Shown: positions 53,022 through 61,714 of the stretch, piece by piece
How the letters are laid out: each line of letters begins with the position of its first letter
How positions within the stretch are numbered: the stretch's first letter is position 1
Source: an uncultured Lachnospiraceae bacterium
GTDB lineage: Bacteria > Bacillota > Clostridia > Lachnospirales > Lachnospiraceae
Reading direction: 5' to 3'
NCBI GenBank assembly: GCA_946491665.1
Contig: CAMLYL010000004.1
Span: forward strand, 1-64,000
DNA length: 64,000 nt
Program-made: the position numbers and the translations under genes
Notes under the pieces: model-generated
Databases searched by the model: none
Told to the model about the DNA's origin: nothing
What the model saw: only the letters and a program-made list of their open reading frames with translations

Positions 53022-55163
53022 TTACGCCTCCACATTCCGCTTAAATCCCAGATAGGTTGCCGCAAAATACAGAAGATAGATTCCCGCGGAAATCAGAAGT
53101 GAAATACCAAAGTAAGAAAATCCGTTTCCGGCAGCCCCCGTATATTTCACGAACTGGTTTCCGGCATAAATCACAATCCCCGAGCTGATGACCACTGCCG
53201 CAGCTGCGGGAGCCAGATAGTAAAGGGCAAGCTGACGGAAAATCGTCCGGTCCACATCTTTCCTTTTCATGCCCAGTTTTTTCAGCACATCATACCGGTA
53301 TTTATATTTCCCGGAATCCGAGAGCTGCTGCACCGCCAGAATCGTCAGCGCCACGAAAACAAAGATCAGGGCAATGTACTCCAGGGGGAAGGTCACTGCC
53401 GTCACCATGAATTTCAGATCTCCCGTATCCGCATCCTTCACAAAAGTATCCGCAATCATAACGATCATCTGATCGGTGCCGCTGCCCTCCATCAGACTTT
53501 CCTGCCATTCAGTCGTCATCTCTATGGACATCTCCGCTCCGTCAGAGCTTTCCTGGCTCCATCCGTCCTCACTGCTTTCCTCCTCATCCATTTCCATCTG
53601 AAGTTCCTCATACTCGTCATAAGTCAGCTGCCCGTGTTTATGGCGGTGCACTTCATCCAGCGCATCTCTCAGCTCCGCCGAACCTTCGCCTTCCATATCT
53701 GCCGCATACGCGGAATAGTAGGGCGTCATGCCTTCACAGATCTCATCCGGCACAATAATCAGATAATCCGCTCCGTTAATTCCGTTCTGGGAAAAAGCAT
53801 CGGTATAAACCGCCGCCAGAGACAGAGCGCCGTCTGCCGTCTGAATCTGCTGTTGATAGACATCTTTCCCAAAATCTCTGGCAATTCTGGGTTTTGTCTG
53901 AAGCACATACTGATCATCCGCCAGGGAAACCGCATCATACCCCAGCATCTCACGCAGCGCATTATAATCGCTGAGCTTCATATAGGTGTCATAGGTGTAA
54001 TATTCATTGCCCGGGATAAAATTTCCGTTTTCATCCACATGTTTTTCCATGGTGGTGGTAACATGGGTACCGAAGTAGAGATTCATCTCCTGGCTGCCAT
54101 TCTCATAAATCTGATAAATTCTCTGTCCCTTAATCTTATTATAGGATTCAATGGCGGAAATTTCTTCCGCAAAATCATCCCCCGGCGTGGGACTGTGGAC
54201 AGCCACATCAAAGGGAACGCTGTAATCCGCCGCCTGCCCCTGGTATCTGGCAAACATAAAAGCAAAAGCGCTTCCCATCAGTGAGCAGACCAGAAGAATG
54301 GTCAGCGTTCCCATGGCAAAACGCATGGTGCGCACCTTGGACGCCATCTGCCGGAACACAAAAATACGGTTGTTCCGGTACATTCCCCTGCCCCGTTTCT
54401 GTATTCTGCAGATCATAAAAGCCGACAGACCGTGAAACAGAAGATACACAGCCGCCACAAAACCTGCCATCAGGATCAGCGCCGTCCAGATGGAACAGCC
54501 CCGCACCATCATTACATAAACGAAAATAATATAGGCCGCTGCCGCCGGAAACAGCCACTGGCGCAGCTTCTCATGACCGATTTTAATCTCCTCATTTTTC
54601 TTCTCCATCTGAAGAAGCTCCGCGATCGACATCTTTTTAAAAGCCTTCTTATTGCGCATCAGCGCAAAAAGATAACATGCGAAGTAGCATCCCGCCGTCA
54701 TCACCAGACACCAGATATTCATCTGCACATGGAGTTTGTAATCCTCACTGAAAATGGAGTAAAAAACTGTCATAATGATCTGCTGCAGAAGGGTTCCCAC
54801 TCCGAGACCGATAAAAAATGCCGCCGTTCCGACCAGCAGATTTTCCTTCATATACAATCGGGACAACTCCTTCTTTTTCAGCCCGATCAACAGATAGGTG
54901 GCAAACTCCCGGCTTCTCTTTTCCAGCATAAACTTTGCCATGTAATTGATCAGCCAGGCCACAATCAGCACAATAAAAAAAGTAATCATTCCCAGCATTG
55001 CCGCCAGCACCCCGGCTTCCGAGCACATACTCCGGATATCTTCTGAAAAAATCAGGGAGTTAAAGGCAAACATCATGGCGGCCACCGCCACCATGGTAAC
55101 CAGATAAACAATATAATCCCGCATGGAACGCTTCGCATTGCGGAGAGCCAGTTTATTTAACAT
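53022..55163 (-). CDS. BceB-type ABC transporter permease
   Basis: 713 residues with ten helices: one near the N terminus, three to four in an FtsX domain, two in the middle, then a large extracellular domain (about residues 300-600) before the last FtsX domain. The layout matches BceB permeases that sense and remove bacitracin-like peptides. The extracellular domain has a strongly acidic stretch (EEYEELQMEMDEEESSEDGW and following). GGGAGG lies upstream; a GTG two codons earlier (55169) has better spacing. The frame overlaps the ATPase end by 11 bases. Confidence 0.9.
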   Translation of the reverse strand: MLNKLALRNAKRSMRDYIVYLVTMVAVAAMMFAFNSLIFSEDIRSMCSEAGVLAAMLGMITFFIVLIVAWLINYMAKFMLEKRSREFATYLLIGLKKKELSRLYMKENLLVGTAAFFIGLGVGTLLQQIIMTVFYSIFSEDYKLHVQMNIWCLVMTAGCYFACYLFALMRNKKAFKKMSIAELLQMEKKNEEIKIGHEKLRQWLFPAAAAYIIFVYVMMVRGCSIWTALILMAGFVAAVYLLFHGLSAFMICRIQKRGRGMYRNNRIFVFRQMASKVRTMRFAMGTLTILLVCSLMGSAFAFMFARYQGQAADYSVPFDVAVHSPTPGDDFAEEISAIESYNKIKGQRIYQIYENGSQEMNLYFGTHVTTTMEKHVDENGNFIPGNEYYTYDTYMKLSDYNALREMLGYDAVSLADDQYVLQTKPRIARDFGKDVYQQQIQTADGALSLAAVYTDAFSQNGINGADYLIIVPDEICEGMTPYYSAYAADMEGEGSAELRDALDEVHRHKHGQLTYDEYEELQMEMDEEESSEDGWSQESSDGAEMSIEMTTEWQESLMEGSGTDQMIVMIADTFVKDADTGDLKFMVTAVTFPLEYIALIFVFVALTILAVQQLSDSGKYKYRYDVLKKLGMKRKDVDRTIFRQLALYYLAPAAAAVVISSGIVIYAGNQFVKYTGAAGNGFSYFGISLLISAGIYLLYFAATYLGFKRNVEA

Positions 55164-55920
55164 AATCACTGTCACCTCCCGTCAGCGCAAGCACATCCAG
55201 AATCTTATTTAAGAATTCTCTTCTGCTCTTCTGACCCCGGATCAGCTCATGAAAAATCTCCCCGTCCTTCAGAAATAAAATTCTCTGACAATAGCTGGCA
55301 GTGAAGGCGTCGTGGGTTACCATCAGAATAGTCGCGCCCATAACCTCATTCATTTTTTTCAGCGTATCCAGAAGCATCTGCGCCGATCTGGAATCCAGCG
55401 CTCCCGTGGGCTCATCCGCAAGAATCAGCTTCGGATCATTCACCAGCGCCCGTGCGCAGGCGCACCGCTGCTTCTGACCTCCGGAAACCTGCCCCGGAAA
55501 CTTATTCCGGATCTCTGAGATTCCCAGAGTTTTCAGGATTTCATCCGTCCTGGCGTCAATCTCCTTTTTCTTCTTTCCGTGAAGACTCATGGCCAGAATA
55601 ATGTTTTCCTCGATGGTCAGCGTATCCAGAAGATTGAAATCCTGGAATACGAATCCCAGATTTTCCCGCCGGAAATCTGACAGAGCATCTTCGTTCAGCT
55701 CCGTAATATCTGTATTTCCATAAAAAATATGCCCTGCCGTCACCCTGTCAATGGTGGAAATCATATTCAGCAGCGTGGTTTTTCCGGAACCGGAAGCTCC
55801 CATGATCCCCACAAACTCTCCGGCGTCCACCGTAAAGCTGACCTGGTTCACCGCCCGGGTAATATTATTTTTCGTACCGTAATATTTTTCTACATTGCAG
55901 ACTCTGATCTGTTCCCTCAT
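55153..55920 (-). CDS. BceA-type ABC transporter ATP-binding protein
   Basis: 255 residues: Walker A GASGSGKTTLLNMI, Q-loop FVFQDFNLLDTLTIEEN, signature VSGGQKQRCACARAL, Walker B LILADEPTGALD and switch MVTHD. This is the MacB/LolD/BceA group. It works with the BceB-like permease immediately downstream. A 222-base gap separates it from the histidine kinase, and an inverted repeat there may be the response-regulator site. Confidence 0.93.
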   Translation of the reverse strand: MREQIRVCNVEKYYGTKNNITRAVNQVSFTVDAGEFVGIMGASGSGKTTLLNMISTIDRVTAGHIFYGNTDITELNEDALSDFRRENLGFVFQDFNLLDTLTIEENIILAMSLHGKKKKEIDARTDEILKTLGISEIRNKFPGQVSGGQKQRCACARALVNDPKLILADEPTGALDSRSAQMLLDTLKKMNEVMGATILMVTHDAFTASYCQRILFLKDGEIFHELIRGQKSRREFLNKILDVLALTGGDSDYVK

Positions 55921-56098
55921 GTATCTGTATCCTCCTGCTCTCTGTTTTATCAGCTCTCCATGATACCGGCAGGAAATCTCTCTGCATCTCCTGCAGAATT
56001 CCCCGGTCTCTGCCGGATCACTTCCCTCTCATGGTTTCATCTGACAGCTTAAGTCTATCAGACAGGTGGAATACATGGTATCGCTTCCCCTTACAATA

Positions 56099-56118
56099 AT
56101 CTTACAGTTTTGTAAGAT
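56099..56118 (-). promoter_or_regulatory. Probable BceR operator before bceA
   Basis: Inverted repeat ATCTTACA/TGTAAGAT with a 4-base spacer, plus an extra CTTACA-type half site just before it, about 180 bases upstream of the bceA start. TTACA-n4-TGTAA dyads are typical of BceR-like regulators; direct binding is inferred. Confidence 0.55.
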
Positions 56119-56142
56119 AACCCCCGGCCCTTCCCCGGAAAG

Positions 56143-57186
56143 TCATCTGCTCTCTGCCAAAGGCGAATCCTCCGTCAATCTGTTAAAATCAGAATCCGGA
56201 AAAGTCAGAATCATCCGGGTAAACTGCCCCGGCTCAGACTCACAGGAAATGCCGATCCCCAGTTTTTCACAGAGCCGCCTGCACAGATACAGCCCCATTC
56301 CCGTGGCGCGGCTGCCTGTCATTCTTCCGTTTTTTCCGGTAAATCCCTTGTCAAAAATCCTTCCCAGATCCTCCGGGGCAATTCCGCACCCGTTGTCCTC
56401 AATCACAAGAGACTTCTGTTTTTTCCCTTTCTCCGCACGGATCGTCAGCCGGGGGCCTGTCTCTCTCCTGTACTTCATACTGTTTGAAAAAATCTGCTTT
56501 ATCATAAACTCCACCCACTTTTCGTCGGTAGAGACCATCTCCTCTTCCATATCCAGATCAATCTGCATGCCGCACTGGATCAGATGCCGCTTCTCCGTAC
56601 GGATTACGGACAGTACCGTCTCCCTCAAATTTACCGGGTGAATGAGATAATCCCGGTCCACCTGCTCCATCCGCGCATAATATAGCACCTTCTCCACTTC
56701 ATTCTCAATGGCGTCCAGCTCCGGCAGCATCCGGGCGGCCGTCTCATCCTTCCGGTTTTCGCAGATTAAATGAGCCGCCGTGATGGGCGACTTCACCTCA
56801 TGGATCCAGCTTTCTATGTACTCTTTATATTCCTTCTGACTGTTTTCCAGCCTGTGAATCGTCTCAATTACAGACTTATTGGACCGCCTCAGAACCTCCC
56901 AGTATACCCGATCCTCCAGCCGGCGTCCCGGCTTTGCGATCTCCGCGATCAGATATTTCTGGTCCAGCTCATCCAGGATGGACAGAAGCTCCAGAAAATA
57001 CTTCCTCCGCAACAGAAAATCCACCGCCAGATATGCAGCCAGAACCAGAATCCATACAACGGCGATCAGAATCACCGCCGTCCCCATGGTGTCCAGCAGC
57101 AGCAAAAATAAAAACAGCACCAGCAGGGCTGCCCCGTTGAGCAGCAGAACCGGCGCTTTACTTTTCAGATAATCCCAAAACCGCAT
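56143..57186 (-). CDS. BceS-type sensor histidine kinase
   Basis: 347 residues. Two close membrane helices at the N terminus with almost no extracellular loop, then DHp with the phospho-accepting His in ESWIHEVKSPITAAHLI, and a GHKL domain (KQIFSNSMKYRRE, IEDNGCGIAPEDLGRIFDKG, GMGLYLCRRL). This intramembrane-sensing layout is that of BceS, which relies on the BceAB transporter for detection. AAGGAG lies five bases before the ATG at 57186. Located 16 bases after the response regulator gene. Confidence 0.92.
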   Translation of the reverse strand: MRFWDYLKSKAPVLLLNGAALLVLFLFLLLLDTMGTAVILIAVVWILVLAAYLAVDFLLRRKYFLELLSILDELDQKYLIAEIAKPGRRLEDRVYWEVLRRSNKSVIETIHRLENSQKEYKEYIESWIHEVKSPITAAHLICENRKDETAARMLPELDAIENEVEKVLYYARMEQVDRDYLIHPVNLRETVLSVIRTEKRHLIQCGMQIDLDMEEEMVSTDEKWVEFMIKQIFSNSMKYRRETGPRLTIRAEKGKKQKSLVIEDNGCGIAPEDLGRIFDKGFTGKNGRMTGSRATGMGLYLCRRLCEKLGIGISCESEPGQFTRMILTFPDSDFNRLTEDSPLAESR

Positions 57187-57202
57187 AATGACTCCTTCTG
57201 AC

Positions 57203-57883
57203 TCAGATCCGATACCCCAGCCCGCGCTTTGTTTCAATAAAATCCACGACCCCGATTTCTTTCAATTTGTTCCGAATCCGGGTAATATTCACGCTGAGAG
57301 TATTATCATCAATAAACACCTCATTGTCCCACAGCTCGTCAATCAGATCTGCCCTGGAAACGATTTCTCCCGGATGCTTCCAGAGACAGTGAAGAATCTT
57401 CAGTTCATTTCTGGTCAGTTCCTCCACAGAATCTCCCCGGGAAATCCTCCCCGCCGCAAGATCCAACGTAACTCCCTTATATTCGGACTGCAGGGATTCC
57501 TCCAGGTCCGGACCGGAAGTCCGCTTCAGCACCGCCGCAATCCGCGCCATCAGCACCGGAAGCTGATAGGGTTTAGAGACATAATCATCCCCGCCCCGCA
57601 GCAGACAGTTCAGCTCATCCATGGAAGTATTATTCCCCGTCACAAAAATCACCGGAACCTGTGATTTCTTCCGGATCTGCTCGCAGATATGCAGCCCGCT
57701 GACTCCGGGCAGATTCATGTCCAGAAGTACCAGATCCGGCTTTTCCTCCAGAACCTTTGCCGCCACGTTGGAAAATTCTTCCACCGCCAGCACCCGATAT
57801 CCCGCCGCAGACAAAAAACTTTCCAGTTCTGTGCGGATACTCTCTTCATCTTCTACAATACATATCGTCTTTTTTTCAGTCAT
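57203..57883 (-). CDS. BceR-type response regulator
   Basis: 226 residues: receiver domain with ICIVEDEESIR, the phosphorylated Asp55 in PDLVLLDMNLPG, and Lys in DYVSKPYQL, followed by an OmpR-type winged helix (LTRNELKILHCLWKHPGEIV, DDNTLSVNITRIRNKLKEIG). The start at 57883 matches the family MTEKKTICIVEDE; the frame extends another 35 codons upstream without sense. Forms a two-component system with the kinase gene next to it and probably controls bceAB. Confidence 0.93.
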   Translation of the reverse strand: MTEKKTICIVEDEESIRTELESFLSAAGYRVLAVEEFSNVAAKVLEEKPDLVLLDMNLPGVSGLHICEQIRKKSQVPVIFVTGNNTSMDELNCLLRGGDDYVSKPYQLPVLMARIAAVLKRTSGPDLEESLQSEYKGVTLDLAAGRISRGDSVEELTRNELKILHCLWKHPGEIVSRADLIDELWDNEVFIDDNTLSVNITRIRNKLKEIGVVDFIETKRGLGYRI

Positions 57884-57977
57884 TTTCTGTCTTTCTCCAT
57901 TTCCTTCCGGCTGTTCCGACACTCTGTTACTCAGCGCAGACAGTCTGCCGCTTCTGTCCCATGAAATCCGCTCAGAA

Positions 57978-58304
57978 TCAGAATACAAACTGCACCAACA
58001 TCATATAGCAGACCGTCCCTGCCGCAATGGACAGCAGCATCTGCCGTTTCCACAGATGCAGCACTACCACCACAGCTATGGCAATCAGCTCCGGAATCCC
58101 GTGGCTGCCGCCCAGGATACTGACGTCCTTCAGACTGTATATCACCAGCAGCCCGAACACTGCCGCCGGGAGCACCTTTCCCAGATACTGTATATATTTT
58201 GGCGCAGGTTTATCACCCGGAAACAGAATGAAAGGAAGGAAGCGGGTCACCATCGTTCCCAGAACCACCATCCCCACTGTGATCATCTGCTGTGTCAGCG
58301 TCAT
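57978..58304 (-). CDS. azlD: AzlD-family branched-chain amino acid exporter subunit
   Basis: 108 residues, four helices, starting [20 protein letters not shown] with [20 protein letters not shown], a standard AzlD pattern. It forms an exporter for branched-chain amino acids with AzlC. Its ATG overlaps the azlC stop by four bases. Confidence 0.92.
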   Translation of the reverse strand: MTLTQQMITVGMVVLGTMVTRFLPFILFPGDKPAPKYIQYLGKVLPAAVFGLLVIYSLKDVSILGGSHGIPELIAIAVVVVLHLWKRQMLLSIAAGTVCYMMLVQFVF

Positions 58305-59074
58305 GCCGTCATCCCTCCTTCCCGCTCTGATCTCTGCCCATCATCCTCCTGCGGTTTTCCTTCCGTCTCCATCTGTTTTCTCAGAAGCGTCAGCACCGCC
58401 AGAATCGCCGCCATGGCCGGAATGATAAAGTTGTCCGGACCGAAAATCACCAGGCAGACCACCGAAATCCCCAGCCCGATCAGTTCACTGGAATGATTTC
58501 TGTCCTTCAGCCACTGCTCCAGAAAAATAACCACAAACATCGCCGTCATCACAAACTCCAGACCTTCCGTGGAGAAATGGATCAGAGAACCCAGAAGTCC
58601 CCCCAGCGTGGATCCGGATACCCAGTATAACTGATTCAGCAGCGTGACAAAAAACATAAACCAGCCCCGGTCCACATTCTCCGGAATCCGCGCACTGTAA
58701 TTGATGGAAAAGCTCTCATCACACATGCCGAAGATCAGATAAAATTTCTTCCATCCGGTTCCCCTGTATCTGTCCAGCATGGAAATTCCGTAAAACAGAT
58801 GCCGGGCATTGACCATCAGGGTCATCACAAAAGCCGACAGCGGATCGAATGCTCCCAGCAGCATGCTGACCGTCACGAACTCCATGGATCCGGCGAAAAT
58901 AGTCATACTCATAAAAAGAGGGTACAGAAAACTGAACCCCGAGACATTCATATAAATTCCATAGGTCAGTCCCAGGAACCAGAAGCCGGCAAAAATCGGA
59001 AGCGTATAGGGAAACGCCGCCCGGAACGCCAGCATATATTTATTTTCTTTCTGAACACACAAAACTTTCTTCAT
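58301..59074 (-). CDS. azlC: AzlC-family branched-chain amino acid exporter subunit
   Basis: 257 residues, about seven helices. It has [40 protein letters not shown] and [20 protein letters not shown], all typical of AzlC. A GGAG site six bases before the ATG at 59074 fixes the start. The C terminus is charged ([20 protein letters not shown]). It is co-translated with azlD. Confidence 0.93.
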   Translation of the reverse strand: MKKVLCVQKENKYMLAFRAAFPYTLPIFAGFWFLGLTYGIYMNVSGFSFLYPLFMSMTIFAGSMEFVTVSMLLGAFDPLSAFVMTLMVNARHLFYGISMLDRYRGTGWKKFYLIFGMCDESFSINYSARIPENVDRGWFMFFVTLLNQLYWVSGSTLGGLLGSLIHFSTEGLEFVMTAMFVVIFLEQWLKDRNHSSELIGLGISVVCLVIFGPDNFIIPAMAAILAVLTLLRKQMETEGKPQEDDGQRSEREGGMTA

Positions 59075-59128
59075 TCTCTTCTCCGGATCAGAACTGCATT
59101 CTATCAGCCCTGTATGTAATCTCACCCA

Positions 59129-59158
59129 ATTTTACACGATATCATACGCTGTATGCAA
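59129..59158 (-). promoter_or_regulatory. Promoter of azlCD
   Basis: Minus-strand TTGCAT (59158-59153), 18 bases, TAAAAT (59134-59129), 55 bases before the azlC start codon. Confidence 0.65.
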
Positions 59159-59169
59159 TCCCGTCCTGT

Positions 59170-59892
59170 TCATTTCAGCACCTTATTCATCTGCTTTTCT
59201 GACGCTCCGGGAAACAGTTCCCTGACACGCCGGAAAATCTTCTCCTTTGACTCTGCCGGATCCTCCCGGTAAGCCGAGGTTACCATCTCATATCCCCACA
59301 GGGTCTCGGGTCTGCAGTAAATGCAGACCGGCATCCCGTACTCTCCGCCCTTCTTATTCTTTTTCCGGCGGAAATCCCGGACAACCAGATAGGTCTGCAT
59401 CTGCAGCTCCGCAATCATTCCGTCAAAATTTTTATAGCCGTTTTTGCCGAAGCCGCACTTCCGCTTCAATTCCAGCCCCATATACTCTTCATCACCGGGA
59501 AAGCAGTCCATGATCTTCTTATGACGTATATTAGCCAGCTCATCATCCCAGCGGGCGTCAAAATCATAACCGTCCCGCCGGTAATTGGCAAATACCGGAA
59601 ACCACTCCAGGCTGATAAATCCGGTTCTGTTTCCAAAGAACTTTCCGTAGGCCACCTCTCCGCTGCGGGCAATGATCTCCCGCCAGAACCAGGGATCCTG
59701 CTCAGGATCTCCCGTCCACCAGAAAGCATCCGCCACATGCTCCTCCGCCGAAAAGCCATCCACTTCATTTTTGAAAAGGGGCAGAAAACCAACCTCATTG
59801 ATCCAGTTAATCAGCTCTCTCCAGGAACGGATCCGCAAAGGATCATCCCAGTCAAGTCCCCGCATGATCCATTCCCCGTTTTCATTTGCCAT
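59170..59892 (-). CDS. Conserved protein of unknown function (240 aa)
   Basis: A soluble, aromatic-rich protein: INEVGFLPLFKNEVDGFSAE, WWTGDPEQDPWFWREIIARS, YGKFFGNRTGFISLEWFPVF, ANYRRDGYDFDARWDDELAN and LQMQTYLVVRDFRRKKNKKG. I recall proteins with these segments in Lachnospiraceae annotated only as hypothetical. The Trp/Arg-rich surface and basic patch hint at nucleic acid binding, but this is a guess. AGGGAAG seven bases before the ATG supports the start. Confidence 0.75.
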   Translation of the reverse strand: MANENGEWIMRGLDWDDPLRIRSWRELINWINEVGFLPLFKNEVDGFSAEEHVADAFWWTGDPEQDPWFWREIIARSGEVAYGKFFGNRTGFISLEWFPVFANYRRDGYDFDARWDDELANIRHKKIMDCFPGDEEYMGLELKRKCGFGKNGYKNFDGMIAELQMQTYLVVRDFRRKKNKKGGEYGMPVCIYCRPETLWGYEMVTSAYREDPAESKEKIFRRVRELFPGASEKQMNKVLK

Positions 59893-59990
59893 AAATCCAC
59901 TTCCCTTCTCCCATATCCGTTAAAGTCTTCCAGCTCTTCCCTGCCCGGTTCCTTCTCCGACGAAAACACCGCAGACACTGATAATTTCAT

Positions 59991-60028
59991 GAAAAGAAAG
60001 CTGATCTTCCGCAGGGAAACCAGCTTTC
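59991..60028 (-). terminator. Terminator after trpB2
   Basis: GAAAGCTG/CAGCTTTC arms (59996-60003 with 60021-60028), followed on the minus strand by TTTTC. It lies about 90 bases after the trpB2 stop. Confidence 0.6.
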
Positions 60029-60117
60029 GTTCCAATGTTCTTATTATCTGACAGGTGCATTTTCCATCCCGGTCCCCGTTCCTCAATCGGGGAGCCAGGC
60101 TGATCTTCCGCCCGGAT

Positions 60118-61497
60118 TTACTTATCCACTTCCGGAAGTCCGGCAAATCCTGCAGCCAGTTCCTCATCTGTGGGAATATAATCGGTCAGTGTGCCGTCAT
60201 TGTAGTGCTGATAAGCATACAGGTCAAAATATCCGGTTCCGGTCAGGCCGAATACAATCGTCTTCTCCTCTCCGGTCTCCTTGCACTTGAGGGCCTCATC
60301 AACAGCCGCCCGGATAGCATGGCTGCTCTCCGGCGCCGGGAGGATCCCCTCCACACGCGCAAATTGTGTCGCCGCCTCAAACACGCTGGTCTGTTCTACC
60401 GCAACTGCCTCCATCAGCCCATCATGATACAGCTGGGAGAGCACCGGGCTCATACCATGGAACCGCAGTCCGCCTGCATGGTTGGCCGAAGGGATAAATC
60501 CACTTCCCAGAGTATACATCTTCGCCAGCGGGCAGATCATTCCGGTATCACAGAAATCATAGGCAAACCTGCCTCTTGTGAAGCTGGGACAGCTGGCCGG
60601 CTCCACAGCAATAAACCGGTAATCCTTCTCTCCCCGCAGCTTCTCACCCATAAACGGAGCGATCAGTCCGCCTAAGTTGGATCCGCCGCCTGCGCAGCCG
60701 ATGATCACGTCCGGCTCAATACCGTATTTATCCAGAGCCGCTTTTGTCTCCAGTCCAATGATGGACTGATGCAGCATCACCTGATTTAAAACAGACCCCA
60801 GCACATAGCGGTAGCCGTCATGGCTGGTAGCCACCTCCACCGCCTCGGAAATCGCGCATCCCAGGCTTCCGGTGGTTCCGGGATGCTCCGCTAAAATCTT
60901 CCGTCCCACTTCTGTCGTCTCTGAGGGAGAGGGAGTCACAGACGCCCCGTACGTCCGCATGACCTCGCGGCGGAACGGCTTCTGCTCGTAGGAACATTTT
61001 ACCATATAAACCCTGCAGTCCAGGCCAAGGTATGCGCATGCCATGGAAAGAGCCGTTCCCCACTGACCGGCTCCTGTCTCTGTTGTCACGCCCTTCAGCC
61101 CCTGCTTCTTCGCATAATAAGCCTGGGCGATGGCTGAATTCAGCTTGTGGCTTCCGGAGGTATTGTTTCCTTCAAACTTATAATAAATCTTCGCCGGGGT
61201 ATCCAGCGCCTTCTCCAGACAATAAGCCCTTACCAGCGGCGAAGGGCGGTACATTTTGTAAAAATCCTGGATCTCCTGTGGAATATCGAAATATGCAGTA
61301 GTATCATCCAGCTCCTGCTTTACCAGATCATCACAGAAAACCACAGACAGTTCGTCCGCGGTCATGGGCTCCAGAGTCCCGGGATTCAGAAGAGGAGCCG
61401 GTTTATTCTTCATATCGGCCCGGAGATTATACCACCGTGTGGGCATCTCGCTTTCTTCCAGATAAATCTTGTAAGGGATCTTTGTGTTTTCGGACAT
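60118..61497 (-). CDS. TrpB-like PLP-dependent tryptophan synthase beta chain (TrpB2 type)
   Basis: 459 residues, longer than TrpB1 (about 400). PLP lysine in NNTSGSHKLNSAIAQAYYAK, glycine-rich phosphate loop CAGGGSNLGGLIAPF, and the TrpB2-type N-terminal region (PTRWYNLRADM, RPSPLVRAYCLEK). It joins indole and serine without an alpha subunit, since TrpB2 enzymes lack the alpha-contact region. There is no trpA or other trp gene near. It has its own promoter. Confidence 0.92.
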   Translation of the reverse strand: MSENTKIPYKIYLEESEMPTRWYNLRADMKNKPAPLLNPGTLEPMTADELSVVFCDDLVKQELDDTTAYFDIPQEIQDFYKMYRPSPLVRAYCLEKALDTPAKIYYKFEGNNTSGSHKLNSAIAQAYYAKKQGLKGVTTETGAGQWGTALSMACAYLGLDCRVYMVKCSYEQKPFRREVMRTYGASVTPSPSETTEVGRKILAEHPGTTGSLGCAISEAVEVATSHDGYRYVLGSVLNQVMLHQSIIGLETKAALDKYGIEPDVIIGCAGGGSNLGGLIAPFMGEKLRGEKDYRFIAVEPASCPSFTRGRFAYDFCDTGMICPLAKMYTLGSGFIPSANHAGGLRFHGMSPVLSQLYHDGLMEAVAVEQTSVFEAATQFARVEGILPAPESSHAIRAAVDEALKCKETGEEKTIVFGLTGTGYFDLYAYQHYNDGTLTDYIPTDEELAAGFAGLPEVDK

Positions 61498-61560
61498 ATC
61501 GGTTACCTTCCTTTACTTTAAATTCATTTTCAGAAAAACTTCCTGCTCATACTATTTCAC

Positions 61561-61588
61561 ATTATACCAGAACCAGAGTCCTTTGCAA
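61561..61588 (-). promoter_or_regulatory. Promoter of trpB2
   Basis: Minus-strand TTGCAA (61588-61583), 16 bases, TATAAT (61566-61561), about 60 bases before the start codon. Confidence 0.75.
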
Positions 61589-61643
61589 CGGATTTTCCGG
61601 CCTTTTTCCGTTCTTTTATTCTTCTGCAGCGCCGTATATACAA

Positions 61644-61673
61644 ATACCACCAGCCAATTCCGGCTGGTGGTAT
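61644..61673 (-). terminator. Terminator-like hairpin after the LCP gene
   Basis: Perfect 12-bp stem ATACCACCAGCC/GGCTGGTGGTAT with a 6-base loop, followed on the minus strand by TTTGTATAT, a weak T tract. Confidence 0.65.
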
Positions 61674-61714
61674 CAAAGTTTCATTTATTATCATAAAACA
61701 GAAAGATTCGTTTC

